64,000 nucleotides of DNA from Psychrobacter sp. 4Bb (GTDB lineage Bacteria > Pseudomonadota > Gammaproteobacteria > Pseudomonadales > Moraxellaceae): NCBI RefSeq assembly GCF_002836735.1, contig NZ_PJAS01000071.1:140340-204339 (forward strand). Direction: 5' to 3'. Positions 46,504 to 57,047 of the stretch are shown piece after piece (position 1 is the stretch's first letter; every line of letters begins with the position of its first letter). The notes beneath the pieces were generated by a model. The model was not told the origin of the DNA, did not search any database, and saw nothing but the letters and a program-made list of their open reading frames with translations. The translations under genes were made by a program, and so were the position numbers.

Positions 46504-46620
46504 CTATTGCATATTTTGTAAGCATGAATCAATATAAAACCAACGTCAACATAGGACAGCCAATCGGTCTGTTCTGAGCTCAGCCTGTTTTTGGGCCAGT
46601 CTGTTTTTAGGAAAGTTACT

Positions 46621-47463
46621 GTGGATATACTGTTATTCGTTCAAGCTGTCATCATGGGTATCGTGGAAGGTATCACAGAGTTTTTGCCCATCTCCAGCAC
46701 GGGATATTTGATCTTATCAGCAGATGTGATGGGTTTCTGGACTAAAGAAAAAGTTGATTTATTTGTCGTGGTGGTACAGCTTGGCGCTATTTTGGCAGTG
46801 ATTTATGACTATTGGGGTAGATTGTGGCAAGCGCTGATGGGCTTACTGACTGGCAAAGCAGAGGGCATGACCAATCCTAGACAGTTGGGACTGAGTCTGA
46901 TTGTCTCTACTATTCCTGTGATGATTGTTGGTTTTACCTTTGCCGATGAAATCAAAGCTTATTTGTTTAATCCTATCGTCGTTGCCATTATGCTCATCAT
47001 CGGCGGTCTACTGATATTTTACGTGGAAAAGCGTCCTAAAACGGTCATTGCAGAAGAAGCTGAAGATGTCAGCATAAAAACTGCGTTGATGATTGGTTTG
47101 TTCCAATGTTTAGCTCTTATACCAGGGACGTCACGCTCAGGTGCCACTATTATTGGCGCGCTGTGGTTAGGTGTATCACGTAAGGCTTCTGCTGAGTTTT
47201 CTTTCTTTTTGGGTATTCCTGTCATTGTAGGCGCGGCACTGTTGGATTTAGTCAAACATGGTGACGTACTGACCAACAGTGAAGACTGGCTGGTGCTAGG
47301 TATCGGAACCATCGTATCATTTGTAGTGGCGTTACTCTGTATCCGCTTGCTCGTGGCATGGGTAAGTCGCCGCGACTTTACTATCTTTGCTTGGTTGCGC
47401 ATTATCACGGGTGTTATCGTGTTGGTCGCCGCTTGGGGCTTTGGTTATCAAATGGCTGGCTAG
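46621..47463 (+). CDS. uppP: Undecaprenyl-diphosphatase UppP (BacA)
   Basis: UppP recycles the C55 lipid carrier of peptidoglycan synthesis and can confer bacitracin resistance. The 280-residue membrane protein shows GIVEGITEFLPISSTGY (near residue 15) and PGTSRSGATIIGALWLG (near residue 165), the two catalytic regions. The GTG at 46621 follows AGGAAAG by 5 nt; the frame could begin at 46591, but the family starts here. Confidence 0.96.
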   Translation: MDILLFVQAVIMGIVEGITEFLPISSTGYLILSADVMGFWTKEKVDLFVVVVQLGAILAVIYDYWGRLWQALMGLLTGKAEGMTNPRQLGLSLIVSTIPVMIVGFTFADEIKAYLFNPIVVAIMLIIGGLLIFYVEKRPKTVIAEEAEDVSIKTALMIGLFQCLALIPGTSRSGATIIGALWLGVSRKASAEFSFFLGIPVIVGAALLDLVKHGDVLTNSEDWLVLGIGTIVSFVVALLCIRLLVAWVSRRDFTIFAWLRIITGVIVLVAAWGFGYQMAG

Positions 47464-47529
47464 ATTTGCGTTATGATTTAACACGGCAGTAATTCATAGT
47501 GAAAACAAGCAGCAGATAGGATGATGGTT

Positions 47530-48429
47530 ATGACAGATGTGCCCCAAACGTATGACGAGACAGGTGCTGTTGTACATTGTCAGTTATTCTACGTCAATGA
47601 GAGCCAGCAAGCACAGGTCGAGAACCTACAGTCATTGATAGCTGAGCATACATTACCAATTATCTTAGATATTAAAGTCGCTACAGAGAAACTAACTCAA
47701 AAGCGCCGTCAGCAGTTGAGCCAAGCATCTACTCAGCCCATTCTATTATTAGATGATAAAGACAAGCTATCATGGCTAAGTGATGGACTTAGTGTGGCAC
47801 CTGAGTGGGACAAGTTGCAGCGCCGTGTAGTGAGTGCGGGTCGTAAGTCTGAGCTGCTATTACAAGCCGCCAAAATCACATCAGATAGTCACATTATTGA
47901 TGCAACCGCTGGCTTTGGGCATGATAGTTTGATATTGGCAAGTACTGGTGCACAAGTTACTATGCTCGAGCAGCAGCCGTTGATGGCATTGCTGTTACTT
48001 GCAGAGCAACAGCGTATGAGTGCGCTACCCAATTGGCAAAAGCTCATGAGCCGTTTACAGATTATTAATGCTAATGCGCTCAGTTATTTTGCGAATCTAG
48101 AGGCTGGTACCGTAGCCGATAACGCTATGGCAATCGATGTCGTCTATTTGGATCCGATGTTTCCAGAAGATAGCTATCAAGATAGCAAAACAGGCAAAGG
48201 GGCAAAAGTCGGTAAGCATATGCAAGCACTGCATCAATTGGCTCGTCCACCAACATCAGATGAAGAGCGACAACTGCTAAGTAGTGCGCAGGCCGTTGTT
48301 AGTCGATATAGACAAGCACAAGGTCGCGTGGTTGTAAAACGTCCACAATTTGCACCGTTGCTTGCTGATGAGCCTGCTAGTGAAAGCTGGCATAATGAAG
48401 CCGTACGCTTTGATGGGTATTTTGTCTGA
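47530..48429 (+). CDS. rsmJ: 16S rRNA m2G1516 methyltransferase RsmJ
   Basis: RsmJ (YhiQ) methylates G1516 of 16S rRNA. The 299-residue product has the SAM-binding motif DATAGFGHDSLILAS (about 123-137) and VYLDPMFPE (about 207-215), the target-base site, plus GKGAKVGKHMQ. Three ATGs lie close together; the one at 47530 sits 9 nt after AGGA and is preferred. It lies 66 bp after uppP. Confidence 0.95.
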   Translation: MTDVPQTYDETGAVVHCQLFYVNESQQAQVENLQSLIAEHTLPIILDIKVATEKLTQKRRQQLSQASTQPILLLDDKDKLSWLSDGLSVAPEWDKLQRRVVSAGRKSELLLQAAKITSDSHIIDATAGFGHDSLILASTGAQVTMLEQQPLMALLLLAEQQRMSALPNWQKLMSRLQIINANALSYFANLEAGTVADNAMAIDVVYLDPMFPEDSYQDSKTGKGAKVGKHMQALHQLARPPTSDEERQLLSSAQAVVSRYRQAQGRVVVKRPQFAPLLADEPASESWHNEAVRFDGYFV

Positions 48430-48520
48430 TAGCTGCTGTTTGTAATAACGAATGTACGAGTATAAATGTACGCAATTAAGCAGTTTGTGTTTTCAGAATT
48501 AATGGATTTAGGAGCAAGGA

Positions 48521-48763
48521 ATGTCAGCGTTAATCATTTGGGTTATGGGTGCAGTTTTACTGTTGATTAATATCATGCTGCGTACTCGAATTCTTCGGCT
48601 TGAGGCACGGTTAAAAGAGCTGAGTAATCCACAAGAGCAGCTGGCATTTTTACGTCAACAAGCAGCACAAAAAGACAAAGTCCCAGCGTTAAAAGCATTA
48701 CGCAAGCAGTATCCTGAGCTATCACTGATCGAAGCGAATAAATTATGGCAACAAATTCAGTAG
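48521..48763 (+). CDS. Small membrane protein with L7/L12-like C-terminal motif
   Basis: The 80-residue protein has one N-terminal membrane helix (about 4-21), a charged coiled-coil-like part (LRLEARLKELSNPQEQLAFL) and the C-terminal segment KVPALKALRKQYPELSLIEA. That last part resembles the helix pair of the ribosomal L7/L12 C-terminal domain seen in several small membrane proteins. AGGAG and AAGGA precede the ATG. The function is unknown; the L7/L12 comparison is by eye. Confidence 0.65.
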   Translation: MSALIIWVMGAVLLLINIMLRTRILRLEARLKELSNPQEQLAFLRQQAAQKDKVPALKALRKQYPELSLIEANKLWQQIQ

Positions 48764-48893
48764 CCAGACCATTAAACTTAGTAATTAGTCTATTAAAACT
48801 CAGTAACTAGCCCCTTCAAAAATCAATTTAGTTGTTCTGAGCGAAATATATAAGCGCACATAAAAAGTATCCAATTAATGATAATAAAAAACC

Positions 48894-49811
48894 ATGACAT
48901 TTAAAGACAAGCTACAAGCCTACATCCAGCTAACCCGTTTTGATAAGCCAGTCGGCATTGAGCTGCTCTTATGGCCAACATTATGGGGCGTACTATTCGC
49001 TGCAATGGGTCAAGCGCAGCAGCAAGGAATAACGGCAGCGTTACCAAGTATCAAGGTGTTCGCGATATTTGCCCTTGGTGCAATATTTATGCGAGCGGCT
49101 GGTTGTGCGATTAATGACTTTGCGGATCGTAAAGTAGATGGTCATGTAACTCGCACTAAAGGACGACCGTTAGCAGATGGACGTCTATCTGGCAAAGAAG
49201 CTGTTGCTGCATTTTTAGTACTGGTGCTGTTAAGTGCCAGTCTGCTATTTTTCCTACCTATAGCGGTATTCTATTGGTCGCTTGGTGCCGTTATATTGGC
49301 GTTTATTTATCCATTTATGAAGCGCTATACCCATCTGCCGCAAGTATTTTTAGCAGCTGCTTTTGGGTGGGCGATACCGATGTCCTATGTGGCGGTGCAG
49401 GGCGCTCCTGATATCTGGTGTTGGCTGCTATTCTTAGCTTATATGTGCTGGACCGTGGCCTATGATACCCAGTACGCCATGGCTGACCGCGAGGATGATT
49501 TAAAGATTGGCGTGAAATCAACAGCGATACTATTCGGTCGTTATGATGTGATTATCATTTCAATATTGCAGATGCTATTTTTACTAATGATGGGCGTGGT
49601 TATGTGGCATTACTTTGCCCCGACCACATTAGGCGTAACGCCGGTATTTGGATTGGCGCTTGTTGCGATGATGTTTGCCAAACAAAATAGCGCTTGTGCC
49701 AGTCGTAACCCTTTGGCTTGCTTTCAGGTATTCTTGGCCAATATCTGGGTAGGGCGCTATGTCTTTGCGCTCATCGCAGTTGCTTGCATATGGACGACGC
49801 TAAATGGATAA
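48894..49811 (+). CDS. ubiA: 4-hydroxybenzoate polyprenyltransferase UbiA
   Basis: UbiA attaches the polyprenyl tail to 4-hydroxybenzoate in ubiquinone synthesis. The 305-residue membrane protein has the two Asp-rich motifs NDFADRKVD (about 80-88) and YAMADREDD (about 194-202), and eight or nine helices. No good ribosome-binding site precedes the ATG. It overlaps the next gene by 8 bp. UbiC is not nearby. Confidence 0.96.
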   Translation: MTFKDKLQAYIQLTRFDKPVGIELLLWPTLWGVLFAAMGQAQQQGITAALPSIKVFAIFALGAIFMRAAGCAINDFADRKVDGHVTRTKGRPLADGRLSGKEAVAAFLVLVLLSASLLFFLPIAVFYWSLGAVILAFIYPFMKRYTHLPQVFLAAAFGWAIPMSYVAVQGAPDIWCWLLFLAYMCWTVAYDTQYAMADREDDLKIGVKSTAILFGRYDVIIISILQMLFLLMMGVVMWHYFAPTTLGVTPVFGLALVAMMFAKQNSACASRNPLACFQVFLANIWVGRYVFALIAVACIWTTLNG

Positions 49812-50481
49812 GTTCGATAAATTGCCGAGATTCAAATCAAAGAAACCGTCTGATACGAATGCGTCAGTTACGGACTATCAAGCTAAACTTGCCGAACATG
49901 GTCTGACTCGTGAGCAAGTTATCGCAACTGAGCGTAAGCTAGCAAAATTTGCTAATACCATGGATTCGCTGGTGCGAGTGCCTTTCACCAAGCAAGGAAT
50001 GGGTGCGGATGCGGCGCTTTCGACCATTCCACTAGCAGGAGATTTGGCAGGATTAGCATTGACCAGTTATGCATTTATATTGGGACGTCAGTTGGGTGTG
50101 CCCGCTCATAAAATGACGCCAGCGGTTAGATTGGCATTTATTGATATGGTCGTTGGTATCGTACCTGGCATTGGTACGCTATTAGATATTTTTATTCGTC
50201 CTAGCCGTAAGACACTGGGTATCGTGCACGAGCATCTACACCATGAGTATGGTATTACCGAAACCATGCATATAGATCGACCTTTTTTGCACCAGTCATT
50301 AGAAGATAAGCAACAGCAAAGCCGTTTCGGTTTTTTTTGGCGCAATCCAATCGTTGCTTGGCTGTATTTGCATATTCCTGATTTTCTTGGACTGCTAGTC
50401 ATTGTATTTGTCGGTTGGGGGCTGTGGACAGTGATAAGCTGGTTGGTTGGGATGTTTGGTCAATCGACTGGGTTTGGGTGA
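49804..50481 (+). CDS. DUF4112 membrane protein
   Basis: The 225-residue protein contains [20 protein letters not shown] (about 55-74), then [19 protein letters not shown]. This is the DUF4112 core of two membrane helices around a G-x-G loop. A third hydrophobic stretch lies near the end (about 190-220). It begins inside the last codons of ubiA, so the two are translationally linked. Function is unknown. Confidence 0.85.
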   Translation: MDKFDKLPRFKSKKPSDTNASVTDYQAKLAEHGLTREQVIATERKLAKFANTMDSLVRVPFTKQGMGADAALSTIPLAGDLAGLALTSYAFILGRQLGVPAHKMTPAVRLAFIDMVVGIVPGIGTLLDIFIRPSRKTLGIVHEHLHHEYGITETMHIDRPFLHQSLEDKQQQSRFGFFWRNPIVAWLYLHIPDFLGLLVIVFVGWGLWTVISWLVGMFGQSTGFG

Positions 50482-50543
50482 ATACAATCATTCATTAGAC
50501 AGCTCAGTAGAGACAAGTCAGTAGAGGGCAATACACAGAAACG

Positions 50544-50583
50544 AAAAAGGCGGCAACGATAATAACGTTTGCCGCCGTTTTTA
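50544..50583 (+). terminator. Rho-independent terminator after the DUF4112 gene
   Basis: GGCGGCAA and TTGCCGCC, extended by ACG/CGT-like pairing, form a strong stem followed by a T run. A preceding A run may let it act for the convergent lipoprotein gene as well. Confidence 0.9.
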
Positions 50584-50624
50584 TGATTTTAAATAGAGTG
50601 TTGAGACAGAAAGCGGATTAGGTT

Positions 50625-51269
50625 TTATTCAGTGATGACTTCTGCTTCAGCACTAACGGCATCAAAGCTAGTGACTTTATTGTTTCGGATAAGGTCGATC
50701 GTGCCGCCACCAGCATGACTAACGAGTTGGATACTACCGTCAGCTGATTGATAGGTAGGATTATTGCCTTGGCCTTCGGGTGCGCTTAAGGTCATTTTTG
50801 GCTGGTTGGGACGAGTAATGATAGCGTTAAGCATACCAGCTGCCGACGTCTCAAAGACTACGGACAAACTCTCACCTGCTGCGCTTTTATAACGGACATC
50901 AGTGATTTGTGCGCCTTTGATAGCTTGTTCTGGATTGGGTTTTTCAGCGCTATCATTTGCCGTGGACGTAGTATCACTAAGATCTTTATTTAACTCTGTT
51001 AAGCTCATATCACGTTTTGAATCAGTATCATTCTGCGCTACATTTTGAGCATCATCTACGTTGCTATCTTCCGCTGCATCAACGTTGATATTAGTCGTTA
51101 CTGGCGTGGTTTGCGTTGAGGTCTCGGCTGTAGTTGTATCAGTTGCTTCAGGTTCTGGATCTTTTTGACAAGCAGTCAGTAGCAACAGGCTGAAGAAAAT
51201 AGCAGGAGCGGTAATACATAGACGCTTAGACTTATTTGAGTGTATTGTTTTTGAGACAGAAGTATTCAT
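50625..51269 (-). CDS. Hypothetical lipoprotein, 214 residues
   Basis: The N-terminus has a signal peptide with lipobox LLTAC (about residue 34). A Thr/Glu/Asp-rich linker (about 35-105) and a small beta-rich domain (about 115-214) follow. I do not recognise the family. The linker is typical of outer-membrane lipoproteins. Confidence 0.7.
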   Translation of the reverse strand: MNTSVSKTIHSNKSKRLCITAPAIFFSLLLLTACQKDPEPEATDTTTAETSTQTTPVTTNINVDAAEDSNVDDAQNVAQNDTDSKRDMSLTELNKDLSDTTSTANDSAEKPNPEQAIKGAQITDVRYKSAAGESLSVVFETSAAGMLNAIITRPNQPKMTLSAPEGQGNNPTYQSADGSIQLVSHAGGGTIDLIRNNKVTSFDAVSAEAEVITE

Positions 51270-51351
51270 AATCAGCTTTATCCGTTAATGGCGCTCTATG
51301 TAAATGTGGTAATTGGCAAGGGTCAATCTGTTATTTATTGACAGTATATTA

Positions 51352-51786
51352 TTACGTATTTACCGTAATCACCAGCTTACGTTGTCCGCCATATTCTTGA
51401 AGGTTTCTATGCTCACATAAGTAAATACCTTGCCACATGCCCAGTCCTAACTCACCATCGACAAGCGGTATAGTCAAGCTTACTCCAAGCATCATGCTTT
51501 TGAGATGCGCTGGCAGGTCGTCTGATCCTTCTAAGGTATGGCGATACTCTGGCTGATCTTCTGGTGCGATTTTATTAAGCCAATCCTCTGTATCCAATCT
51601 GACATCTGGATCAGCATTTTCATTAATCGCAAGACTGGCTGACGTATGCAGCAAAAACAGATGAACCAACCCTACCTTGGCAGAGTGAGGTAATAGCTGA
51701 GAAATCGCTTCTTCAACCTTCGGAGTAATGATATGAATGCCGCGCGCATAAGTAGGTAACGTAAGAGTGGTTTGGTGATAAGACAT
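51352..51786 (-). CDS. YjbQ-family (UPF0047) protein
   Basis: The 144-residue protein carries the family signature GELGLGMWQGIYLCEHR near the C-terminus and HTSASLAINENADPDVR (about 47-63), with conserved histidines. UPF0047 proteins have been linked to secondary thiamine-phosphate synthase activity. It lies 7 bp downstream of the unknown gene at 51794-52426, so they probably share an operon. Confidence 0.9.
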   Translation of the reverse strand: MSYHQTTLTLPTYARGIHIITPKVEEAISQLLPHSAKVGLVHLFLLHTSASLAINENADPDVRLDTEDWLNKIAPEDQPEYRHTLEGSDDLPAHLKSMMLGVSLTIPLVDGELGLGMWQGIYLCEHRNLQEYGGQRKLVITVNT

Positions 51787-51793
51787 ACGAGAC

Positions 51794-52426
51794 TCACTTT
51801 ATCTTTAGACTATCGGCTGCCATGCCACTTTCTTTATAGACATCATCCAGATATCGGCGGCTGGCCAGTAACTTATCAACGACCCCATTTTGGCTTTGGG
51901 TATTCAGCTTTTGTGAAAAATCCAAAATTGAATTTAACTGACTTAACACGACGTCATAGCTGGTGTTTTGTTGATTCCTGTCAATGATGACTGTTTTTGC
52001 ATAGTGCTGATCAAGGCTTAGATAGTCAGTAATTAATTCTGGCACACGTGTCGCGATGAGCTTATTAAGGGTGAATAATTGCGATTCAGTGATTTCATCA
52101 TGATGAGTGGATTCGTATTGCTGCCCAATATCATCCATCGTGGCTCGAAAGACCTTAGGAACTTGCTCATCATAGAGCAACTTAATAAATGGGTGATGAG
52201 CTGAAAAATTAATAACGTCAAGTTTGTTAGTTTGGCTATTCTCTACCTTTTCTCTTGAGGCTAGCTCTGCTTGAGACTGGATCGCGATATGATGCGCAGA
52301 TGCTAAATACTCTTGATGACGTTGTATAGAGTCATTCCGAGTGCGCTTAGATTTTTCTTTCATCACAAAAAATACGGGCACGATAAGAATTAGGCTAAGC
52401 AAGATGAGTAAGGCAAAAAAAGACAT
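51794..52426 (-). CDS. Hypothetical single-helix membrane protein, 210 residues
   Basis: A membrane helix near residues 3-22 is followed by a basic spot (KEKSKRTRND) and a long, mainly helical cytoplasmic region. I do not recognise a family. The neighbour 7 bp downstream is yjbQ-like. Codon use and the clean frame support a real gene. Confidence 0.7.
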   Translation of the reverse strand: MSFFALLILLSLILIVPVFFVMKEKSKRTRNDSIQRHQEYLASAHHIAIQSQAELASREKVENSQTNKLDVINFSAHHPFIKLLYDEQVPKVFRATMDDIGQQYESTHHDEITESQLFTLNKLIATRVPELITDYLSLDQHYAKTVIIDRNQQNTSYDVVLSQLNSILDFSQKLNTQSQNGVVDKLLASRRYLDDVYKESGMAADSLKIK

Positions 52427-52572
52427 GTCGGGACTCTGGCGTTAAAAAGGCTGTTTATCTTAAAAATAATTTTAGATTACAATATAACACGCTTGTGTTA
52501 TGTTAAGGCAAAACAGAGATCGATAAAAGTTGTCCCTCTTTACTGAATATTTGCTTATTTTAATTAAGGACC

Positions 52573-53136
52573 ATGATGAACAATGACACGATTACTAAGA
52601 GTCAGCTAGCTGCATATAAGCCGACAACTGCATATGTCGGGACGTCTTGGGCAGTCATGCTGGTCGGTGTGCTTGCGTATCTACTGGGATTATGGAATGC
52701 ACAAAGTATGTTATTGAATGAAAAGGGCTATTATCTAGCAGTGCTGGCGCTTGGTCTTTATTCAGCAATCAGTTTGCAAAAAACCTTGCGTGATCGTAGT
52801 GAAGGTATCCCAACGACTAATATGTACTACTTAATCAGTTGGGCGGCTTTAGGATTGTCTATTGCACTTATCGTGATGGGTCTAATGAATGCTGGAGGCT
52901 TAAGTCTGAGTGAAAAAGGCTTTTATATGATGGCATTTACCATGAGTTTGTTTGCCGCTGTAACCATTCAAAAGAACACGCGTGATGAGGCACAAATTCG
53001 AACCTTGACTGCTAGCCCGATGACTACCGTGAAAAATGATGGCAGCGCTAAAATTGCTCATCAAGGGGCACCTGAATCTGATTCTGGAAAATCGCTTTTC
53101 GGTTCGGTTAAATCTAGAATGGAAGGCAATGATTAG
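52573..53136 (+). CDS. YiaA/YiaB-family inner-membrane protein
   Basis: The 187-residue protein has two copies of the YiaAB two-helix unit: TSWAVMLVGVLAYLLGLWNA (about 24-43) with EKGYYLAVLALGLYSAISLQK, and again ISWAALGLSIALIVMGLMNA with EKGFYMMAFTMSLFAAVTIQK. A polar tail of about 45 residues follows. E. coli YiaA and YiaB are of unknown function. AGGAC precedes the double ATG. It converges on mnmC with a 22-bp gap. Confidence 0.88.
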   Translation: MMNNDTITKSQLAAYKPTTAYVGTSWAVMLVGVLAYLLGLWNAQSMLLNEKGYYLAVLALGLYSAISLQKTLRDRSEGIPTTNMYYLISWAALGLSIALIVMGLMNAGGLSLSEKGFYMMAFTMSLFAAVTIQKNTRDEAQIRTLTASPMTTVKNDGSAKIAHQGAPESDSGKSLFGSVKSRMEGND

Positions 53137-53158
53137 AGCTTTCCACTAAAATAAATAA

Positions 53159-55210
53159 TTAAGTAAGTGGCGTCTGCAAACGTGTACGATTTGGTGATAG
53201 GCGTGCTAGCATCGCGGTTGATAGAGGTGTAAACGAGCCTAGCATCATATCTACTAACGCTTCAGCGCATAGTGGTGCAATGGCATAGCCTTTAGCACCC
53301 ATCGCACTCATTGTCCATATCCGCTGACTGTTTGCCAATTGTCCAACGATAGGATGGTAATCAGGCGTTTGGGTGCGAATCCCTGCTCGTCCCTGCCATA
53401 GACTCGTATCTGCCGGAATGACAGATGCCATTTCAGGAATAGCATTGATGAGCTTGTCTCGGCTAATTTGATGCTCCTCATCACGTATGCCAGTACTTGT
53501 GTCATTGCGGATAAAACTCGCGCCAAGCAATAAATATGGCTCGTCAACGACTACAGGATTTAACTCATCATCTCCAGTCTGTGCGTTGAACCGCGCACAG
53601 TAACCACTATATTTAAGTGGTATTTTAGGCAGTTTTGCAAGTTGCTCAACCGTAGGCGTAAACCAAGACAGCTGCCCACGAATTTTACGGCAATCAAAAA
53701 CACGCTGATCCAATTGATGACTTTCAAAAGCCGCGCAAATGACGATATTACCAGCAGTCATAGTGACAGTATTACGGTTTCCATCGATACCTTCGATACG
53801 AACTTGCTGCTCAGTTTCGTTAATTTTACTCACTTCTAACTGCTGGAAGTGAATGAGCGGATGAGTCAGTATGATGTCTTTTAATGCTTGTGGGTTGACC
53901 AGACCAGACTGAGGTAAGTACAAGTTCTCTGATAAGCCCTGCTCTTTTAGGCCACTAGTAATCTGTGCTTGCTCGTGCGATAGGGTGGTCGCCATCTCAT
54001 CAGGATAGTCGGCAATTTGTTCCGTACCGATATTGGCTTTTATAAGCAAATCAAGGGCGCCAGTCAGTTCAAGGATCGGTGCTGTATTAAGCTGTACGGC
54101 TGTTTGATTAAGGTCTCGATATAGCCTGCTGCTATGGAGATAGCCTATGGTATGCAGATGCTCGTCAACATGGTGAATCGGCGTCATTTTGGGCGCAAGT
54201 AACGCTCTAGGATTGCCCGATGCACCTGCCAAAGGCGCTGATTTATCTAATAAGATGACAGTAATACCGCGACTGGCAAGCGACCAAGCTGTGAGCAACC
54301 CTGAGACGCCTGCACCAATGACGACAGTATTATCGAATGTGCTGTAAGTCTTTTCCTTCTTCGCATTGTGACTGTTGTTATCGTCAGTAAGGTCACTACT
54401 TTCCGCATTGGTCATAATGGCTGTTAGCATTTCACGCTTTCGACCAAAACCTCTGACTTTCTTAATTTGAAAGCCATGTTGTTTTAGTCCACGCTTGACG
54501 ATACCTGCACAGCTATAAGTAGCGGCAGTCGTATGAGGGCGTGATAGGCGCTGCATTTGGGCAAAGATACTGTCAGCCCACAAGGTGCTATTGCAAGAAG
54601 GCGCAAAACCATCCAAAAACCAAGCATCAATGTAAGGGGTATACTGATTGGAGTGATCTAATGCCAGTTTGCTTAGACTTTCTGCTGCATCACCAAGCCA
54701 CATATCGACGGTTAAGTTATCATAAGAAAAACTTAAACGATGACAGCCTGAAATCAGGGGCGGATATGCAGCCAAAAGTAGCTTAATAAATGCCATTAGC
54801 TCAGGCGCACGCTCACCCCATAGCGCAAGTATCTGGGTCAAATCTGCTAGTGGTATAGGAAACTTTTCAGTAGTGATAAAGTGCAGACGAGCCGTTGCTA
54901 ATTGCGGATTGGTTTCACGTAATCGTCGCCACAATTGCCACGTCGCTAGTAGATTAAGCCCAGTTCCAAAGCCTAGCTCAGCAATCGTAAAGCATTGCTT
55001 TGGTGCAAGGTGTGCTAAACGTTCTGATAACTGATTGTGCTCTAGAAACACGTGACGCGTCTCTGCCAAACCATCCGCATGAGAAAAATACACATCCTCA
55101 AACTCACCTGATACTGGCACCATATTGCCAGTATCATCCGTTTGCCAGTCAATCTTGGCAGGCGTGATAACGTTTAAGTATTCAGGGTTTTGATGGTTAG
55201 CGGTAGACAT
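53159..55210 (-). CDS. mnmC: Bifunctional tRNA mnm5s2U synthesis protein MnmC
   Basis: MnmC converts cmnm5s2U34 to mnm5s2U34 in tRNA. Its FAD-dependent oxidoreductase domain removes the carboxymethyl group, and a SAM-dependent methyltransferase domain adds the methyl. The N-terminal methyltransferase has [20 protein letters not shown] (about 75-94). The C-terminal oxidoreductase has the Rossmann motif [20 protein letters not shown] (from about 293) and [13 protein letters not shown]. The 683-residue length is normal for the fused form. Confidence 0.96.
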   Translation of the reverse strand: MSTANHQNPEYLNVITPAKIDWQTDDTGNMVPVSGEFEDVYFSHADGLAETRHVFLEHNQLSERLAHLAPKQCFTIAELGFGTGLNLLATWQLWRRLRETNPQLATARLHFITTEKFPIPLADLTQILALWGERAPELMAFIKLLLAAYPPLISGCHRLSFSYDNLTVDMWLGDAAESLSKLALDHSNQYTPYIDAWFLDGFAPSCNSTLWADSIFAQMQRLSRPHTTAATYSCAGIVKRGLKQHGFQIKKVRGFGRKREMLTAIMTNAESSDLTDDNNSHNAKKEKTYSTFDNTVVIGAGVSGLLTAWSLASRGITVILLDKSAPLAGASGNPRALLAPKMTPIHHVDEHLHTIGYLHSSRLYRDLNQTAVQLNTAPILELTGALDLLIKANIGTEQIADYPDEMATTLSHEQAQITSGLKEQGLSENLYLPQSGLVNPQALKDIILTHPLIHFQQLEVSKINETEQQVRIEGIDGNRNTVTMTAGNIVICAAFESHQLDQRVFDCRKIRGQLSWFTPTVEQLAKLPKIPLKYSGYCARFNAQTGDDELNPVVVDEPYLLLGASFIRNDTSTGIRDEEHQISRDKLINAIPEMASVIPADTSLWQGRAGIRTQTPDYHPIVGQLANSQRIWTMSAMGAKGYAIAPLCAEALVDMMLGSFTPLSTAMLARLSPNRTRLQTPLT

Positions 55211-55334
55211 GAGGCACTTCTTAGAAATATCAGTAACGGTAGCTCAACGATCAATTGTGACGGATCAATGATATCGACATTTGGTTAGACGCAGCGAAGT
55301 AGAGTAATGCAAGTCAGTGCGAGCACAGTATATG

Positions 55335-55784
55335 CTACCAGCGCTCACGGCGGACAAATACTAACCACGAGACAAAAATACCGACTAATAGACTGATCAG
55401 AACGGTAAACGCACCGTATAGAAATAACTGTCCTTTACTTTCGTAGACCAAGACATTTACTTGAGTCTGCAAGTCGTTCACTTGACGCTGTAATTGTGCA
55501 TTGCGGCTAAGTAATTCTTGATTGGCAGCTGACAATGCTTTAGTAGATGGTTGCAACTGTGCCGCCAAGGTATCATTGATATCTAGCGCTGAGTTTTTCG
55601 TTGGCAAAGCGCGCGCCGCTACTGGCCCAGTCAACGGCAGCACTGCTGTCGGATCGGTTGCATCGACAGCAGGTGTTATGGGCGCAGCAGGTGCAGCCTG
55701 CGCCGAAACGGCTGTCACTAACATGAGACCAATCAGGGCACTTTTGTAGCAACAGGCAGGTGAAAAAGAGACTCTCTGGATCAC
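55335..55784 (-). CDS. Exported protein with coiled coil and C-terminal membrane anchor
   Basis: The 149-residue protein has a signal peptide (cleavage near AQA, about residue 30), a Pro/Ala/Thr-rich stretch, and a coiled coil (LLSRNAQLQRQVNDLQTQVN, about 91-110). A membrane helix near residues 122-143 follows, and the protein ends FVRRERW. The tail resembles YgiM/TIGR04211-type SH3 proteins, but the SH3 part is absent. The start is a GTG that overlaps the yciI-like stop (GTGA), indicating translational coupling. Confidence 0.7.
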   Translation of the reverse strand: MIQRVSFSPACCYKSALIGLMLVTAVSAQAAPAAPITPAVDATDPTAVLPLTGPVAARALPTKNSALDINDTLAAQLQPSTKALSAANQELLSRNAQLQRQVNDLQTQVNVLVYESKGQLFLYGAFTVLISLLVGIFVSWLVFVRRERW

Positions 55785-56107
55785 GATGCAGCTACTTGAT
55801 CATTACTGTCAGTTGGTGCTGGCAATGCTTGAACAAATGGTTTGATATCGACATGACTATACACGCCATCACGTAAATAAGGCTCATCGTTTGCCCAAGC
55901 CTGAGCCGCTTCGATAGAATCAAAATCTGCAATGATTAAGCTGCCTGACATATCACTCTTGCCATGCTCGATAGGCGTTGGACCTGCGATAACGAGGCGT
56001 CCCTCTTGGTGCAGCGCTTTTAAGCGTTCAATATGTTCAGTACGAGTGATCAGACGTTGTGCACTGCTATTAGCCACGTCATGACCAATGATTGCAAATA
56101 AAGACAT
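55781..56107 (-). CDS. YciI-family protein
   Basis: The 108-residue protein reads MSLFAIIGHDVANSSAQRLI, with the family's histidine (GHD), and has ADFDSIEAAQAWANDEPYLR (about 62-81), typical of the YciI/DGPF fold. The exact activity is unknown. AAGGAAG precedes the ATG. It lies between yciB and the exported protein gene, on the same strand, a setting shared with E. coli (yciB-yciI neighbourhood). Confidence 0.9.
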   Translation of the reverse strand: MSLFAIIGHDVANSSAQRLITRTEHIERLKALHQEGRLVIAGPTPIEHGKSDMSGSLIIADFDSIEAAQAWANDEPYLRDGVYSHVDIKPFVQALPAPTDSNDQVAAS

Positions 56108-56204
56108 GAGACTTCCTTAGTGAATAATAAAAAAGTAATGGTGAGCTTAGTATAAACGTCATAGCAATAAAATTGTGATTGCTGCCATGACAAGGCAACA
56201 GAAA

Positions 56205-56756
56205 CTATTTAGTGGTTTTGTCTGTTAGGGCAGGGTTGAGATGCTTTTTCAACACGGCAAATTGAGCCACGACAAACACCAGCATAATTGGAATCCAGCC
56301 ATAGGTCTTAAAGTTGATCCATGCTTCATCTGACATTGTGAACGCTGTGATATAATGTAGTACAGCCATTAGGGCAAAAAACAATGCCCAAGCAACGGTC
56401 AGCTTTTTCCAGCCGCTAAGCGTCAGGGTAAATACCTCTTTCATAGCAAGCTGCATCAATGGCTTATTAATAGCGGCACTGACGAATAGCGTCAATGCAA
56501 AAATACCATTGATAATGGGCGACTTCCAGCGCAAATAGATATCATCACGCAATAGTAATGTGCCGCCGCAGAATAAAATCGTTAATAATAAGACAACCCA
56601 TTGCTGCTTATCAAACTTACCTTTTTGACGAATAAAATGAATGGCGTAAACGATAATAGTGGCGACGAGCAAAGCCCCTGCCGCTGCTAAAATACCGTTA
56701 TAACGCGCCGCGATAAAAAAGGCAATTAAGGGAATAAAGTCTAATAATGCTTTCAT
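56205..56756 (-). CDS. yciB: Inner-membrane septation-linked protein YciB (IspA/IspZ family)
   Basis: This membrane protein with five or six helices affects cell envelope and septation in enteric bacteria and Shigella. It begins MKALLDFIPLIAFFIAARY and contains LALTLFVSAAINKPLMQLA, as typical of the family. A TTG at 56777 would add seven residues, but the ATG at 56756 matches the family start (183 residues). Confidence 0.93.
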   Translation of the reverse strand: MKALLDFIPLIAFFIAARYNGILAAAGALLVATIIVYAIHFIRQKGKFDKQQWVVLLLTILFCGGTLLLRDDIYLRWKSPIINGIFALTLFVSAAINKPLMQLAMKEVFTLTLSGWKKLTVAWALFFALMAVLHYITAFTMSDEAWINFKTYGWIPIMLVFVVAQFAVLKKHLNPALTDKTTK

Positions 56757-57047
56757 AGCAAAGGGTATGTCCAACAAAAACGTATGGGGTAGTTTACACG
56801 TCTACTGCACCAAAAAAAAGCAATCAACACGATAATCATGCGATATACGCAACCTACAGAGTAATACTTTCTTATTGCGGCTGATGACCATGCCACTGGC
56901 CAAATATAAACACAAATACAGCACCGATAACTGCTAAATCTACAGAATCAGCAAGACAAACTACAACGCACATAATCGTAACAATGACTGTCTGCTAACT
57001 AGCTTTTATTTTACTCTTACTTTATTTAACACTTTAAGGCTCAGCTT

